64,000 nt of DNA from Datisca glomerata (lineage: Eukaryota; Streptophyta; Magnoliopsida; Cucurbitales; Datiscaceae), in assembly GCA_003255025.1 (NCBI GenBank), contig QANY01000116.1:248001-312000 (forward strand), given 5' to 3'. The notes beneath the pieces are model-generated. The model made no database searches and had not been told where the DNA came from. It was given only the letters and a program-made list of their open reading frames with translations. Numbering within the stretch: position 1 is the stretch's first letter; each line of letters begins with the position of its first letter. Position numbers and translations under genes: made by a program. This document shows, piece by piece, positions 47,380 through 59,149 of this stretch.

Positions 47380-48382
47380 ATTCCCGAGGATAAGACATTA
47401 ATTTCCTTTAGAGAGGACTTATGATATGCCCGTTTCTGAGAACTTGGGTCCAATTAAAGAACCATAACCCCGTTTTTGTTTTGAGAGTTCAAATCAAGAA
47501 TCATGGCCCCGTATTCATTTGATTCATTCTGAGAAAACGACTTATGAATTGCATGCTTCCAAGGACATATGCTTAAATAAAGAACAATGACCTCATTTTC
47601 ATTCTGAGAGAAGGACTTATGAACTGCTTATTTTAGAGTACTTAGCCTCAAATAAAGAACCATGGCCCCAGCTTCATTCAGAGAGAAGGACTTACAAATT
47701 GCTCATTTTTTAGGACATAGGCTCAAATAAAGAACCATGACCACATCTTCATTCTGAGAGAATGACATACGAATTGCTTGCTCCCAAGGACTTAGATTCA
47801 AATAAAAAATCATAATCTCGTTTTCATTTTCTGCATTCTGAGAGAATGACTTATGAATTGCCCTCTCCCAAAAACATAGGCCAAATGACCGTCGCCCTAT
47901 TTTCATTTTCTGCATTTTCAAAGAATGATTTATGAATTGCCCACTCCCAAGGACAAAGGCGAAAGGACCATCACCCTTTTTCATTTTCTGCATTCTGAGA
48001 TAATGACTTATGAATTGCCTGCTCTCAAGGACATAGGCCAAAGGATTGCGACCCAGTTTTCGTTTTCTGCATTCTGAGATAAGGACTTATGTATTGCCCT
48101 TTCCCAAGTACATAGGCCAAAGGACCAGCACCCTATTTCATTTTCTGCTTTCTGAGAGAAGAACTTATGAATTACCCGCTCCCAAGGACAAAGGCCAAAG
48201 GACCGCCACCCCATTTTCATTTTATTACATTATAAGAGAAAGCTTATGAATTGCCCGCTTCCAAGGACATAGGCCAGAGGACCTCCGTCATGTTTCCATT
48301 TTCTGCATTCTGAGAGAATGACTTATAGATCGCCCACTCCTAAGGATATAAGACAAAGAACCGCCACCCCGTCCTGCATTCT
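47380..48382. repeat. 79-80-bp minisatellite, left block
   Basis: The repeated unit contains CTGCATTCTGAGAGAATGAC, TTATGAATTGCCCGCTCCCA and AGGACATAGGCCAAAGGACC. There are about 12-13 diverged copies. It is interrupted at 48382 by CACTA copy X2 and resumes at 50485. Confidence 0.9.
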
Positions 48383-50484
48383 TCGCACGGATATTTTTTC
48401 GTATCCACTGTTTTCAATTTACTTTTGTCATCCTTGCAACTCTTATAATTGAAGACAATGCAAACTTTTGGTTGGCGTCAGTAACTTCTTATTTACTCTG
48501 AAAAATTACAAAGGTATAGTTAATAAATAATAATGGAAGAGACCATTACAAATAAGTATTTATACCTTCACAATATCTTATACTGCGTTATTGTACATTT
48601 CAGACACTTTCTTCCAATTTTCATAGGTGAACGGAAATACATCGTATGTGCACCCTAGTGAAGCCAAAAAGCTCGGATATACATAGATACTTGATCGGTT
48701 GTCCTGCTGCGTTGAATTAAACTTTCACTTTCTTCCCTTCAGATGGATTCCATATATGAGCTAATCGTGTCCGCCTAAAGGAAAAGGATTCACCTACATA
48801 TAAATCATTTTTTGTATGTTAGACATTATATGAATAAGAATAATGTTTTGTACAAAATATAAAATAAATGTTATACCGGCTAATTCAGTGGGAGCGTTGC
48901 ATGGTGGATCTTGATCACCAACGGACTCGTCCTCACATCTGCGTGTTAAGCATCATTTAGTTGCTCATTCATATTATTAGCAGTTGGTTCTATTTGCAAA
49001 ATATTTGTTCCTCTCTCATTATCCACAACTCCAAATGTATCACGCAACAAGTCATGCATATTGTCACCACAAGCTTCATACACAGATGAATGGTTCCCAT
49101 TTCTTTCATTAACCTCTTCTCCATTTCAATTTTACAATATGGATTCACCATGAAAAATTCAACGTGTATAACCAATGGAAGACCCATTACACACCAAGTG
49201 CCCATACACACTCTCCTCATTCATCCTCAATGTATTCACAAAACGTTTACATAGACACAAAATCTTACCCTCTACAGAAACTCTTTCAAAAGAAAAATCA
49301 AGAAACTCCTCAACTCCAATAAGGTAATCTTGACTAACTCGAGATTTTTCAATCCAACTTTTATCCATATTAAAATCAATCTGAAAGTATTATAATAAAC
49401 AGCTCACAAATTGAGATGCAGAATTGAGACAAACAAGTTGCAATCACTATAAAAATTAAATAAACTAAAAAATTAAGAAAATTACAATAAACAATTAACT
49501 AGACAAAAATTTTTACCCATATTCTTACTATTCTATTAAATTAGCTACCCATATTCTAAATATTTGACTATTAAATTAAATAAACTAAAAATTAGAAAAA
49601 GTATAATAAACAATTAACTATATTCATAATTAGATTACATGAGTTAGCACAGTAATTAATTAAGTTCTCACACCCACATGACGATGTCGTGAGTTCAAGT
49701 ACAAATATTCTCCATTTCTAGTAGAAAAGCAACCTCATTTATAGTCTTTGGCAGAAATGAACTAAAAGCACCATTTATCTTTTTTAGATAACATAGCTAA
49801 GTATATATACTTTAGAAATAATATAGATGTGTGTTTAAGCCTCAACATTCTTTTACCCAAATGGATTATTTAAGAGCACAACCAACAAATATTATCAGGC
49901 AGTAACATAAGCTTATTATCAAGCGGGGTTGGAAACTAAAAATAAGCATAATCCAACAAACTATGATAGGGGCCAAATGCATGCCAATGATTGAACCATG
50001 TTTGAGGCTTCTTGTGGGAGCAAAGATATTGAGAGAAAAGCTTTTGTATGAAGTCCAGAAGGAATAGCGAAAAATATTAAGACTAGATGGATCATATTTC
50101 TCTCTCTTTTTGCTCAAAAAAATTCTTCTATTTTTGCCAAACCCATGTCTAAACTTGGATCAACTTTGGAGCTTTGGCTTAATCTTCTCTCATTTAATGG
50201 ATGTTTTCATATACCTATTGCACAGAGAGAGAGGGGAGATTACGCGGATTTGGGCGAGAATCGATAATGTAAGTATGTACCTGTAGATCATGGAGGAGCT
50301 CGCGGTAGGGGAGCTTGCAGTGGAGGAGCTTACGGCAGAAAATTACGATAGAGGAGCACGGAGGTTCACGTCACCTGTTGTAGAGAGAGAGAGATTGTGC
50401 GGGTTTTGGTGAAAGGAAAAAATAGGGATTTAAAGGTTATTTAGCGGCGGTTTTAGAATCGCTACAATATGTTTTAAAACCATC
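48383..50484 (-). mobile_element. CACTA derivative, copy X2, inside the minisatellite
   Basis: Similar to 41555-43660 throughout, including the transposase-associated domain, AGATTACATGAGTTRGC and the 5' region with GGTTATTTAGCGGCGGTTTT. Both edges cut within minisatellite units (left after CCTGCATTC, right before CAAAGAACAATGACC). The terminal CACTA motif is lost at the right (AACCATCATAAA). Confidence 0.75.
49159..49368 (-). pseudogene. CACTA transposase-associated domain, copy X2
   Basis: Reads MDKSWIEKSRVSQDYLIGV, EEFLDFSFERVSVEGKILCL and CKRFVNTLR then HLVCNGSSIGYTR. It has the same domain as X1 and a longer open frame, but the third cysteine (CxCxxC) is replaced by Phe. The continuing frame past a stop has HGE, typical of the end of this domain. 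No catalytic transposase follows. Confidence 0.75.
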
Positions 50485-51765
50485 ATAAACAAAGAACAAT
50501 GACCCCATTTTCATTCTAAGAGAAAGACTTATGAACTACTCGTTTCTAAGGACTTAGCCTCAAATAAAGAACCATGGCCCTAACTTTATTCAGAGAGAAG
50601 GACTTACGTATTGCTCATTTCTAAGGACTTAGGCTCAAATAAAGTACCATGACCACATCTTCATTCTAAGAGAAGGACTTACGAATTGCCTGCTCCCAAG
50701 GACTTCATTTTCTGCATTCTGAGAGAATGGACTTATGAATTGCCCGCTCCCAAGGACATAGAACAAAAGGTCATCGCCCTATTTCATTTTCTTCATTCTG
50801 AGAGAATGACTTATGAATTGCCCGCTCCCAAGGACAAAGGCAAAAGGGCCATCACCCTTTTTCATTTTCTGCATTCTGAGAATATGACTTATGAATTACC
50901 CGCTCTCGCGAACATAGGCCAAAGGACCGCCGCTCATTTTTCAAATGATCGGCGCCCGTTTCATTTTTGGTATTCTGAGAGAATGACTTATGAATTGTCT
51001 GCTCCCAAGGACATAGGCCAAAGGACCGCCGTCCTATTTTCATTATGCTGCATTCTAAGAAAATGACTTATGAATTTCCCGCTTCTAAGGACATAGGCAA
51101 AAGGACCACCTCCCCGTTTCCGTTTCCAGCATTATAAGAGAATGACTATGAATTTCCCGCTCCCAAAGACATAAGCCAAAGAATCGATGCCCCATTTTCA
51201 TTTCTTGCATTCTGAGAGAATGACTTATGAATTGCTTACCTCCAAGGACATAGGCCAAAGGACCGCTGCCCTATTTTCATTTCCTGCATTCTATGAGAAA
51301 GACTTATGAATTGCCCGCTCCTAAGAACATAGGCCAAAGGACCACCGTCCCGTTTTCATTTCCTTCATTCTGAGAGAATGACTTATGAATTGTCCACTCC
51401 CAAGGACATAGGCCAAAGGACCACCGCCCTGTTTTCATTTCTTACATTCTTATAGAAGGACATGAATTTCCCGCTCCCAAGAACATAGGCCAAAGGACTG
51501 TCGTCCAATTTTAACTTCCTGCATTCTGAGAGGACTTATGAATTGCCCGCTCCTAAGGACATATGCCAGACCACCGCCCATTTTAATTTCTTGCATTCTG
51601 AGAGAAGGACTTATGAATTGTCCGCTCTCAAGGACATAGGCCAAATGACCGCGCCTCATTTTCATTTCCTACATTTTGAAAGGACTTAGGCCAACAAACC
51701 GTCGCCCCATTTTCATTTCCTGCATTATGAGAGAACAACTTATGAATTGCCCGCTCCTAAGGACA
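50485..51765. repeat. 79-bp minisatellite, right block
   Basis: GGACATAGGCCAAAGG recurs, for example at 51247, 51326 and 51405, a 79-bp period. About 16 copies, with local deletions. Same unit as the left block. Short ORFs on either strand here reflect the period, not genes. Confidence 0.9.
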
Positions 51766-51936
51766 TGCTTCCAACTCATTTTCTTTTCCCATTCTGTACC
51801 CATTGCAGTTTTTGTTTCTACTTCTGCTTTCATTCCTACTTTCATTTTTGTTGTTGACGGGACGTTTGATTTGGTTTTGAGCATTTTGGAAGGAAAATCT
51901 TGAGTTTTTCTCTCATTCTCAATGAAAGCATCAAAA

Positions 51937-52089
51937 TGTAAAGCATTTTGAGAGAGAATGAGAGAGTAAAGATACGATAATTTACGTGAAAAACTCCTAA
52001 AGGGAGGGAAAATTATGAGAAGACTTTTGATAATATTTTCCTTATGGAGAAACGTTTAGAAGGCTAATGCAAGCTAAACATTGTGCTTG

Positions 52090-52136
<47 letters not shown>

Positions 52137-52470
52137 GAGAGTCTATTTAGAGTTACATCTTGTCTTTATTTATAGACATTCAATCAGTTACATATAATCT
52201 GATACAACTTATCTGAAAATAGGATCAACATAATATTCGACTGAAATATAACTTATCAACATTAACAACTAAATAAATCATAACTGTATGATCAATCTAA
52301 TGATCTTGATTAGTTTTTATGGATCGCCACGTTGGCAATCCATGTACTTCAATCTCATTGGTCTCCTCTTCATAAACACATAGTTGATCTACGGTTCTCA
52401 CTCTATATTCTCTTCGATTGAATATTCGGTCTAGATCTTGTCATGTGTAAGGTGAGATTTTGACTGTTCA
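51937..52470 (-). repeat. Right LTR of the Tat-derived element
   Basis: Starts TGTAAAGCATTTTGAGAGAG and ends GACTGTTCA. It contains a (TG)n run at 52092-52135. Confidence 0.8.
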
Positions 52471-52499
52471 GTAGAATTACTCAAATAAGATATTAGTTA

Positions 52500-52665
52500 G
52501 ATAGAACTTTTTCGTAGATGGTGACAGCTTTAAATAATCAATAGTAATGGTTAAAATGAAACCAACCCGACAAATCAAGCATGTACGACGTTTAACCGTC
52601 GTAAGAAGTCTATATTTTGATGGTTTTCAAAAACCATCACAAAATATTTATTTTATCAAAGCAAA
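52500..52665. repeat. CACTA subterminal-like fragment
   Basis: Holds AACCGTCGTAAGAAG and GATGGTTTTCAAAAACCATC, the same motif class as 43960-44609. Only a fragment; no terminus visible. Confidence 0.45.
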
Positions 52666-52984
52666 ATGATCCATTTTTATCGCGCCCTAACATCTTATTC
52701 GTGGTGATTTTTCTCTCTTCCCATTCTCTCACTAGATCTCAGCTCTTTTTCTTTTCACTCTCTCACTCGATCACAAAATATCTCTTCTCTATTCTCTTCT
52801 TCCTCAATCTCTTAGTATCTTCAACTCTGAGCCTCTTCAACTTCGCCTTGCCTAAACTCGTGTGCTAGGATGTCTATCAAGCTTCAAGATTCTGACAAGC
52901 CTCAGTGTGATTCGTCATTCTTTATGTTTGTCTATGCTCGGCTCCAGGATTTTCGACACCATCTATGAGCGTATTGACCTACTC
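52666..52984. other. Pyrimidine-rich unassigned segment
   Basis: CT-rich leader-like sequence (52700-52850), interrupted on the right by the miniature copia-like element. No coding match. Confidence 0.35.
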
Positions 52985-52989
52985 CTACT

Positions 52990-54484
52990 TGTTGTAATGG
53001 AAGTGTTAATAAGAGGATACCAAAAAACAATATTTTAATTTTGTTCAGTCAATTTATCTACATGCATGGATATCTGATTATTGTCATCATTATACACTCA
53101 ACATCAACCCCATCACCTAATCTAAACTAACATATACAAAACTATATTTTGGAAACTGTATTTACCATGAGCATAGTCCTTTAACTAACCTCTCAATATT
53201 ATTGAGATCCCCTCCTCAGATAGAATTCTCTCTCACATCTTATGGATTTCCTCTATCTCTTAGGGTAGAGCCTCTCTTTATGAGATGCTCCTTTTTGGAT
53301 AAAACTACCTCTCAGCCTCTATTGGAGCATAACCTTATTCTCTTATCTTAAGGTTGTCTTATATCTCTTAGGCAGAGTCTTCACACTATGGAATGCTCTC
53401 TTTTGTTACTTTTCACTCTCTATCTAAGCACAACCACCAAAACTTGAACAAAAAAGCCTTTTATTTTATAAACTCATCAAAACCCTAGCTAACTTTGCTA
53501 TTCAAAATAGAGAGAATTCATTCAGAACATAATATCATATAATATATTTGCTAAGTAGCCTCATAAATAGAAAAATTGCTCATAAATAAATTTGAGGCAC
53601 CAAATTTCATCAATATCCATCTTGACTCAAATTTCATTATTCTCGAACAACCCTCATCATCGCTGCAACTCTTCCTTTAATGAATTCATCTTCAATCACG
53701 ATTCTCGCTGAATTCACCATTCTCGAACAACCATCATCATCGTTGTAACTGCACCTTAAATGAACTCATCCTCAATCAAAATTACTCAACTTAAACATAA
53801 CCATATCTTTGCACAGTTCAAAACTTCTATATCTCGAACTAAATCTCTCATACCATCCAGGATCAAACGAGCAGCTCTTATACCATTTGTTGTAATAGAA
53901 GCGTGAATAAAATAACAATAAAATCACATTTTAACGTGGTTCGTTCAATTTGCCCATGTCTACTACTATCTCATTAGCATATCTTACATACTCAATGTTG
54001 ATGAAACCCCCTAACCTAGATCTCATTACACTCATATCTAAACTCAACATACACACAATTATACTTTAAAAATTATAACTAGTTTAGACAAAAGTCACAT
54101 CTTGTTGATCGAACTAGATGCAACCCATTAGTTTGAAAAATGTCTTCAACATTGGCGACGTCCCTCTGACTAGCCTCTCAATATCTTGGGGTATCTCCTA
54201 ATAGATTTATCCATCACTCACTTCTTAAGTCCATCCTCCATCCCTTAGGGCAGAGCCTCCCCACAACGGGATGGTCCATTTAAGATAGAACTACTTTTCG
54301 TCGAAGCAGAGCCACCAAAATCCTGAATAGAAAATCTATTATTTATAGACTCACCAAAACTCTAATGCTCTATTCAAAATAGAAAACTCACATCCAAACC
54401 AGAATATCACATGATATATTTCCTAAACATTCTCATAAATATGAAACTTGCTCACCAAGGAATTTGAGGTACTAAATTGAAACA
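52990..54484 (-). mobile_element. Miniature non-autonomous copia-like LTR element
   Basis: LTRs at 52990-53612 and 53888-54484 start TGTTGTAATRGAAG and end CA. A perfect CTACT duplication flanks it (52985-52989 and 54485-54489). The internal region is only 275 bp. Next to the right LTR, on the minus strand, is AATGGTATAAGAGC, matching the initiator-Met-tRNA primer site (TGGTATCAGAGC) of copia elements. Next to the left LTR is a purine-rich GAGTCAAGATGGATAT. It has no coding capacity, like TRIM-type elements, though its LTRs are longer than usual for TRIMs. Confidence 0.85.
53868..53887 (-). other. Copia-type primer-binding site
   Basis: AATGGTATAAGAGCTGCTCG on the minus strand directly inside the right LTR, with one change from the canonical TGGTATCAGAGC. 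Confidence 0.75.
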
Positions 54485-54489
54485 CTACT

Positions 54490-54842
54490 GAAAGAGAATC
54501 AAGATGATCAAATTCATCTCATGATACAAATGTAAAAAGATGTTGTCAAGACATGTTTTCTGATAGTGATTGTAATATAAAGATTTAAAGAACTTTCTTA
54601 TAATTTGTCACGCTAGAAATCTCAATACCATAAAGTAAATTATGGCACAACTTTTGACAAAGTCATGTATACAAAGTCATCCTTTCCGATTAATGAGGAA
54701 TAACATAATTCAAAAATATAGATGTCATGTAAACCTTATTGTGTATAAATTAATGATACCTTGGTATTTTAGTCACCCTTAGTACTAATCTTCTTTCTTA
54801 CGGTTACCTAATGAAATTGTCGTTTCAAAACAAAAATCAAAC
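54490..54842 (+). promoter_or_regulatory. Upstream region of GLR pseudogene B
   Basis: AT-rich DNA between the miniature LTR element and the GLR ATG. A TATA-like GTGTATAAATTAA lies at 54740-54752, about 95 bp before the ATG. Function is inferred from position only. Confidence 0.3.
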
Positions 54843-55921
54843 ATGATGATTAACACTTCCAAATTCAAAATTTTCTACGTTCTCTGTTTTCTTTACCTTG
54901 ATATATCGTTGGCCGATATGGCACGAAACTCAAGGATCCAAGTAAATGTCGGTGTGGTTCTAGACTTAGATTCCTGGACCGGGAAGATGGGGCTGAGTTC
55001 CATCAATATGGCACTCTCTAACTTTTACACTTCTCACAGCCACTACAAGACAAGACTTCTCCTTCACACTAGAGATTCAAAAGAAGATGTTGATGAAGCA
55101 GCGCTGCAGGTTCTCTTTCGAAGTCATCCACACTATTTTTTAATTTTAGTTCTTTGGTTTGTGTTTTATAAATTATAACCTTCGTAATAGGTCCTCTACC
55201 TTTCCGCTAATCGCTACTATAGGTTGATTATAGCGGCAATCGATATAACTATTGTTATTGAGCTGATTTTGTTTATTTTTATTGTGATAGTTGTCCAAAC
55301 TCCCGTAATATATTGATTTTCTTGTACTATAACTAACATAGATCGCCTTTCTTGGATAAATAAAAAATGTATTAAATTAAGAAAAAACATTACAAAAGTT
55401 ATCCTCACCTGTGGACTTTAAATTTTATAACGGACCTATAATACGTGAACATTTAAATTTGGAAGAATTATTAGTCTGTGCTAGCTAGGGTTTTTACAAA
55501 TTCTAATTGGTTTGGTAATTTCCTTTTTGACACAGCAATTGACTTAATAAAGACTGTTCAAGTACAAGCAATAATAGGACCACAAAACTCAATGGAGGCT
55601 AGCTTTGTAATCGACGTGGGAGAGAAAGCACATGTACCTATTATCATATTTTCAGCAACAACTCCTTCTCTAGCTTCCCATCGAAGCTCTTAGCTTTTTA
55701 TTGTCGCAACAAACGACTCTTCTCAATTGAAAGCCATCAGTGCAATTGTCAAACACTTCGGATGGAGACAAGTGGTGCCAGTCTATGTTGACAACGCGTT
55801 CGAGAAGGAATCATTCCTTTCCTAATCGATGGATTACAAGACCAAGACGTAGACGCAAAAGTTCCATACAGAAGTATTATTTCTCCGTATGCCACCGACG
55901 ATCAAATCGGCGAAGAGCTTG
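54843..55921 (+). pseudogene. GLR pseudogene B: exon 1 and truncated exon 2
   Basis: Exon 1 (54843-55109) encodes a hydrophobic signal-peptide-like start (IFYVLCFLYLDISLAD), then VNVGVVLDLDSWTGKMGLSS and LLLHTRDSKEDVDEAAL, typical of the N-terminus of clade-II plant GLRs. Its end is one base shorter than needed for the exon-2 phase when compared with copy C. Exon 2 starts at 55536 after GACACAG and reads VQAIIGPQNSMEASFVI, then AISAIVKHFGWRQVVPVYVD. An in-frame TAG lies at 55691-55693, at the same codon as in copy A (20694). A frameshift follows near 55800. Similarity to the GLR ends at about 55921; the rest of the gene is missing. Confidence 0.9.
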
Positions 55922-56118
55922 TGCAAACCCACTCACACCATATGCCTATATATATATACAAGGCAAACTCTAGCCTTTTCTTTTGCATTCGACAATATCT
56001 CTTCTCCATTCTCAAGCTCACTAACACCATATTTATTTATACCCTACCTATCCCTAAGCTAATGCTTTATATATTAGTTTTCTCCATCTATCTCCCTCTC
56101 CAGAATTGACCCTCACGC
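55922..56118. other. Short unassigned segment after the GLR break
   Basis: Unrelated to GLR exon 2 of copy A. It precedes the hAT element and contains the left copy of its 8-bp duplication at 56111-56118. Confidence 0.4.
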
Positions 56119-58434
56119 TAAGGGTGTAATCGGTTCAGTTCGATTCGGTTTAAGAGTATTTTTGGAATTGAACTGTAAATATTTTTTTCAAATATTAGAA
56201 CCGAACCGAAACATCAGTGTAACGTAAACCAAACCAGACTGAACCTTCCAAAATTGGTTCGGTTAAGTTCAGTTTTTTGGTTTTGTCCTGCCAAAAAAAT
56301 ATATAGAAAAAGAGAAAAATAATTGCCAAACCATTTTCTACCTATAATAAACCACATAAATACTTATTAAATTCAAGATAGACTTATAATTCAAGCAATA
56401 CAAGACTGATAACAAATCAAAGAATAGAAGTCACAACTCAACATAAAAAAAAGGATTCAACTATAAAAGCAGATCTCTCTCTAGCATTTGCTTTCCTCAA
56501 TCGAATCCTGCTTGAAATGCCCCTTTGCCTATATGAATATGTAAACCAACAAATAAGCTATCTCACTAGCATTGCAACATACTCTATGTAAAAGGAAGAC
56601 ATTGAGCATGAGCTGCACTGACTATTTCTTTAATCATTTTAGAATAACTAATCTTAAATTTCAGTGTCAACAGCAAAGTGAAGACAATTATTTTATGTTA
56701 TATTGTATACTTAGTTGTGCAGTAAACTTTCTCAAATATAAAATACATAATCATGCTTTTGTTATATTCAGTGCTTCCATCACTGTTGGCATTGAGTGAT
56801 CATTCACATTCACTACAATAAGCTTCTTAGTGATTTTAGGGAGCCTTTGAAGTAAACGAGTCTGGTTTTTTATTAAATTTTACCTTGACGTCGTGGAAAT
56901 GTAAATAAAATAAGAGATATGGTAAACTTTAGTATTCCAACAACAATACTTCTCTAAAATAAAGTCCCAAAATGAGGAGACTGGATTACAAATGTATGAC
57001 AGAAAACTCATTAAGTGTGAAAAAGTGCACATGTCACATAAACAGCCAGCCAACAAATACTTGAAAGTGTCAAATAAAATGGAAGAAAATGCCTAGAATA
57101 AGAAGAAAAATTCAGCTGCATGACATCACATGTTCATAAATCATAAGTCACGTTCAAATTCAGATTGATCCATGATAAACATAAAAATGATTAAGTGAGA
57201 TACCTACGACCAAATGTTACAATCACAATCAGTTTCGCTCATCACATGATGTCGTACTACTCGACATCGTGCTCCACTATTACGGTTCAGACTCCTCTTT
57301 AGTCACCAACTCTAAAGAACAAACAAAAATATACATTAAGATTTATAGCACAACTAAAATTTAACATAATGAAAACTAAAATATAAAATGAGATACATTT
57401 ATCTAGTTCATAATAAAAACTATCCTCTTATAAACAAACTTATTTTGGGTAATTTTTTGCTTACGAGTATTGTTTCAATCTCCTTATTCACTGCAAACAT
57501 TATCAGTTAGCATGCTCTATCTTCATTGGGTCATTGTTCAACTTTCTTTATGTTCCTAAAATTGGGGTAAGCTAAATCATTCTCATTTTAATCTATTGCA
57601 CGTTATATTTCAAGAGAAATTCATTCTGCTGTCCAATTACCATATAATAATCTAACGAAAAACATTATTCTCAGCTCATGAAATAGGATCCCGATCCACC
57701 AAGTTTGTATATGGGATCTTGTTGAAGGAAAAGAAAAGGGTATACCAGATCGAAAAAACAAATAATAGAGAGAGAGCGAGTATACCAGATCTCTCCTTCG
57801 TCCAGTTACCATATAACAAAAATAACTAATAGTGAAGATCTAGAAAACATAATTTGAACTAAGAAGTTCAAAAAATATGGACGATACGGAGAGAGAGTAT
57901 ACTAGATTTCTCCTTTGTCATCAGCAGTCGAGCAAACAGATCTCGCATTCATTGTCGAGCAGTCGAGCAACCAGATCTCCCTCATCGAGCAGTCGAGCGA
58001 ACAGGTCTCCCCTGCATCATCGAGCACTTGAGCAACCAGATATCCCCTTCATCATCGAGTAGTCGAGTAAACAGGTCTCCCCTTTGTCATCGAGTAGTCG
58101 AGCAAGTCGCCTATCTCATCTCTCAACTCGAGCTATCGAGTTATGAGGATTGAGGAGAAGGGAAAATTAGGTCTACGAGAGGTGAGAGCGAGACACCAAG
58201 AGCGTCGAGTTGTGAGGGAGGACTGAGGAAATTAGGGCAAATTTTAGAGGTATATATAAGTGCGGTTCGGTTCAGTGTGATTTTTAACGAAAACCACACA
58301 CCGAACCAAACTGAGCCTATTTAAACTTATACAATCGAACCGAACCACTAGAAGTGTAAAAACTGATCGAACCGCATCAAGTCGGTCCGGTTTAGGTGGT
58401 CTGGTCTGTTTTCTCAATTTTACTTACACCCGTA
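56119..58434 (+). mobile_element. Non-autonomous hAT element, 2.3 kb
   Basis: The left end TAAGGGTGTAATCGGTTCAG and the inverted right end TACGGGTGTAAGTAAAATTG share a TAnGGGTGTAA terminus. Flanking octamers CCTCACGC (56111-56118) and CCTCATGC (58435-58442) differ by one transition. GAACCGAACC/GGTTCGGTTC motifs are clustered near both ends. No transposase domain was recognised inside; the interior includes a 35-bp minisatellite. Confidence 0.85.
57920..58110. repeat. 35-bp minisatellite (AGTCGAGCAAMCAGRTCTCC)
   Basis: The TCGAGCAA core recurs at 57928, 57963, 57993, 58028, 58063 and 58098, a near-constant 35-bp spacing (one of 30). Located in the right part of the hAT element. Confidence 0.85.
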
Positions 58435-58442
58435 CCTCATGC

Positions 58443-58915
58443 AACCCCCAGCGAAAACCCCATTTTGTTTCCCTCTCCTTCTGCATTCTCTTTCATGTCC
58501 TCCATTGCCGCCACCTAGCTTGCATCTTTGGTAAGCTTCTTATTCTCCTTTCTTTTATTTCCCTCCTTTACAGTCATTCTCATTTTTCTCCTTCCGTTTG
58601 TCTCTCTTTTTCTATCTTCGTCTTTGCTTTCTCCCTGTTCTGTCTCTCTCTTTGTTTCCTTTCCTTTTTTCCCTCTGTCTCTCTTCTTCTTTCTTCTTTT
58701 GTTCTTTGTTTCTCCCTCTTTTGCTTAATCATTCTCCTTTTGTTTCTCTCCCTAATTTCTCTCTCTTATACTTTGTCTCTCCCTCTTTTGTTTCATCTTT
58801 TTGTTTCCCTCTCTCTCGTTCTCTTTGCCCATCCATGTTATCTCCTTGTTTCATTTTCCCTTTCTATTATGGTTACTCCCTCCCATGTTCTTTCTTCCTT
58901 TCTCTGTTTTCATTC
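58443..58915. repeat. Polypyrimidine-rich tract
   Basis: The + strand is strongly C/T-biased with TCTCTC, CCCTTT and TTTGTTTC runs for about 400 bp. The overlapping Phe/Ser/Leu-rich frames are composition artefacts. Confidence 0.6.
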
Positions 58916-59149
58916 AGAAACTGAGTCTTGTGACTCAGTTGGTTCCGATCCATACCAGATTCAAACCAGCTCAGTTAAGCCAGACAAATATGAACCAGTC
59001 CAATCAAACTGAAGTGATTTATTTGACAGAGTTGGTTCAGCCCAAACAGTGCGAGCCAATTCAGACCATCTGAACCAAGCTGAACCGATCAGAACTGTTT
59101 TGATCAGATTGCACCTTGTCAATAATTGTTAACTTTTATTCGTATCAAT

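Larger units (their letters stand above)
45660..52470 (-). mobile_element. Tat-derived LTR element without gag-pol, filled by a minisatellite
   Basis: LTR copies at 45660-46140 and 51937-52470 flank it. The primer-binding-like TTTTGATGCTTTCATTGAGA inside the right LTR matches that of the element at 23314-33125, so it is read on the minus strand. The interior has no gag, RT or integrase. It consists of a 45-bp repeat cluster, 79-bp arrays and an inserted CACTA derivative. The left LTR lacks the first 14 bases and no target duplication was found, so the outer structure may have been rearranged. Confidence 0.7.

Noticed and set aside
47703..48249. Repeated ORFs with periodic sequence on both strands
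   Set aside because: They mirror the 79-bp minisatellite unit rather than a protein repeat family.
58528..59073. Several overlapping Phe/Ser/Leu-rich ORFs
   Set aside because: All three frames are open because the strand is almost pure pyrimidine; composition artefact.
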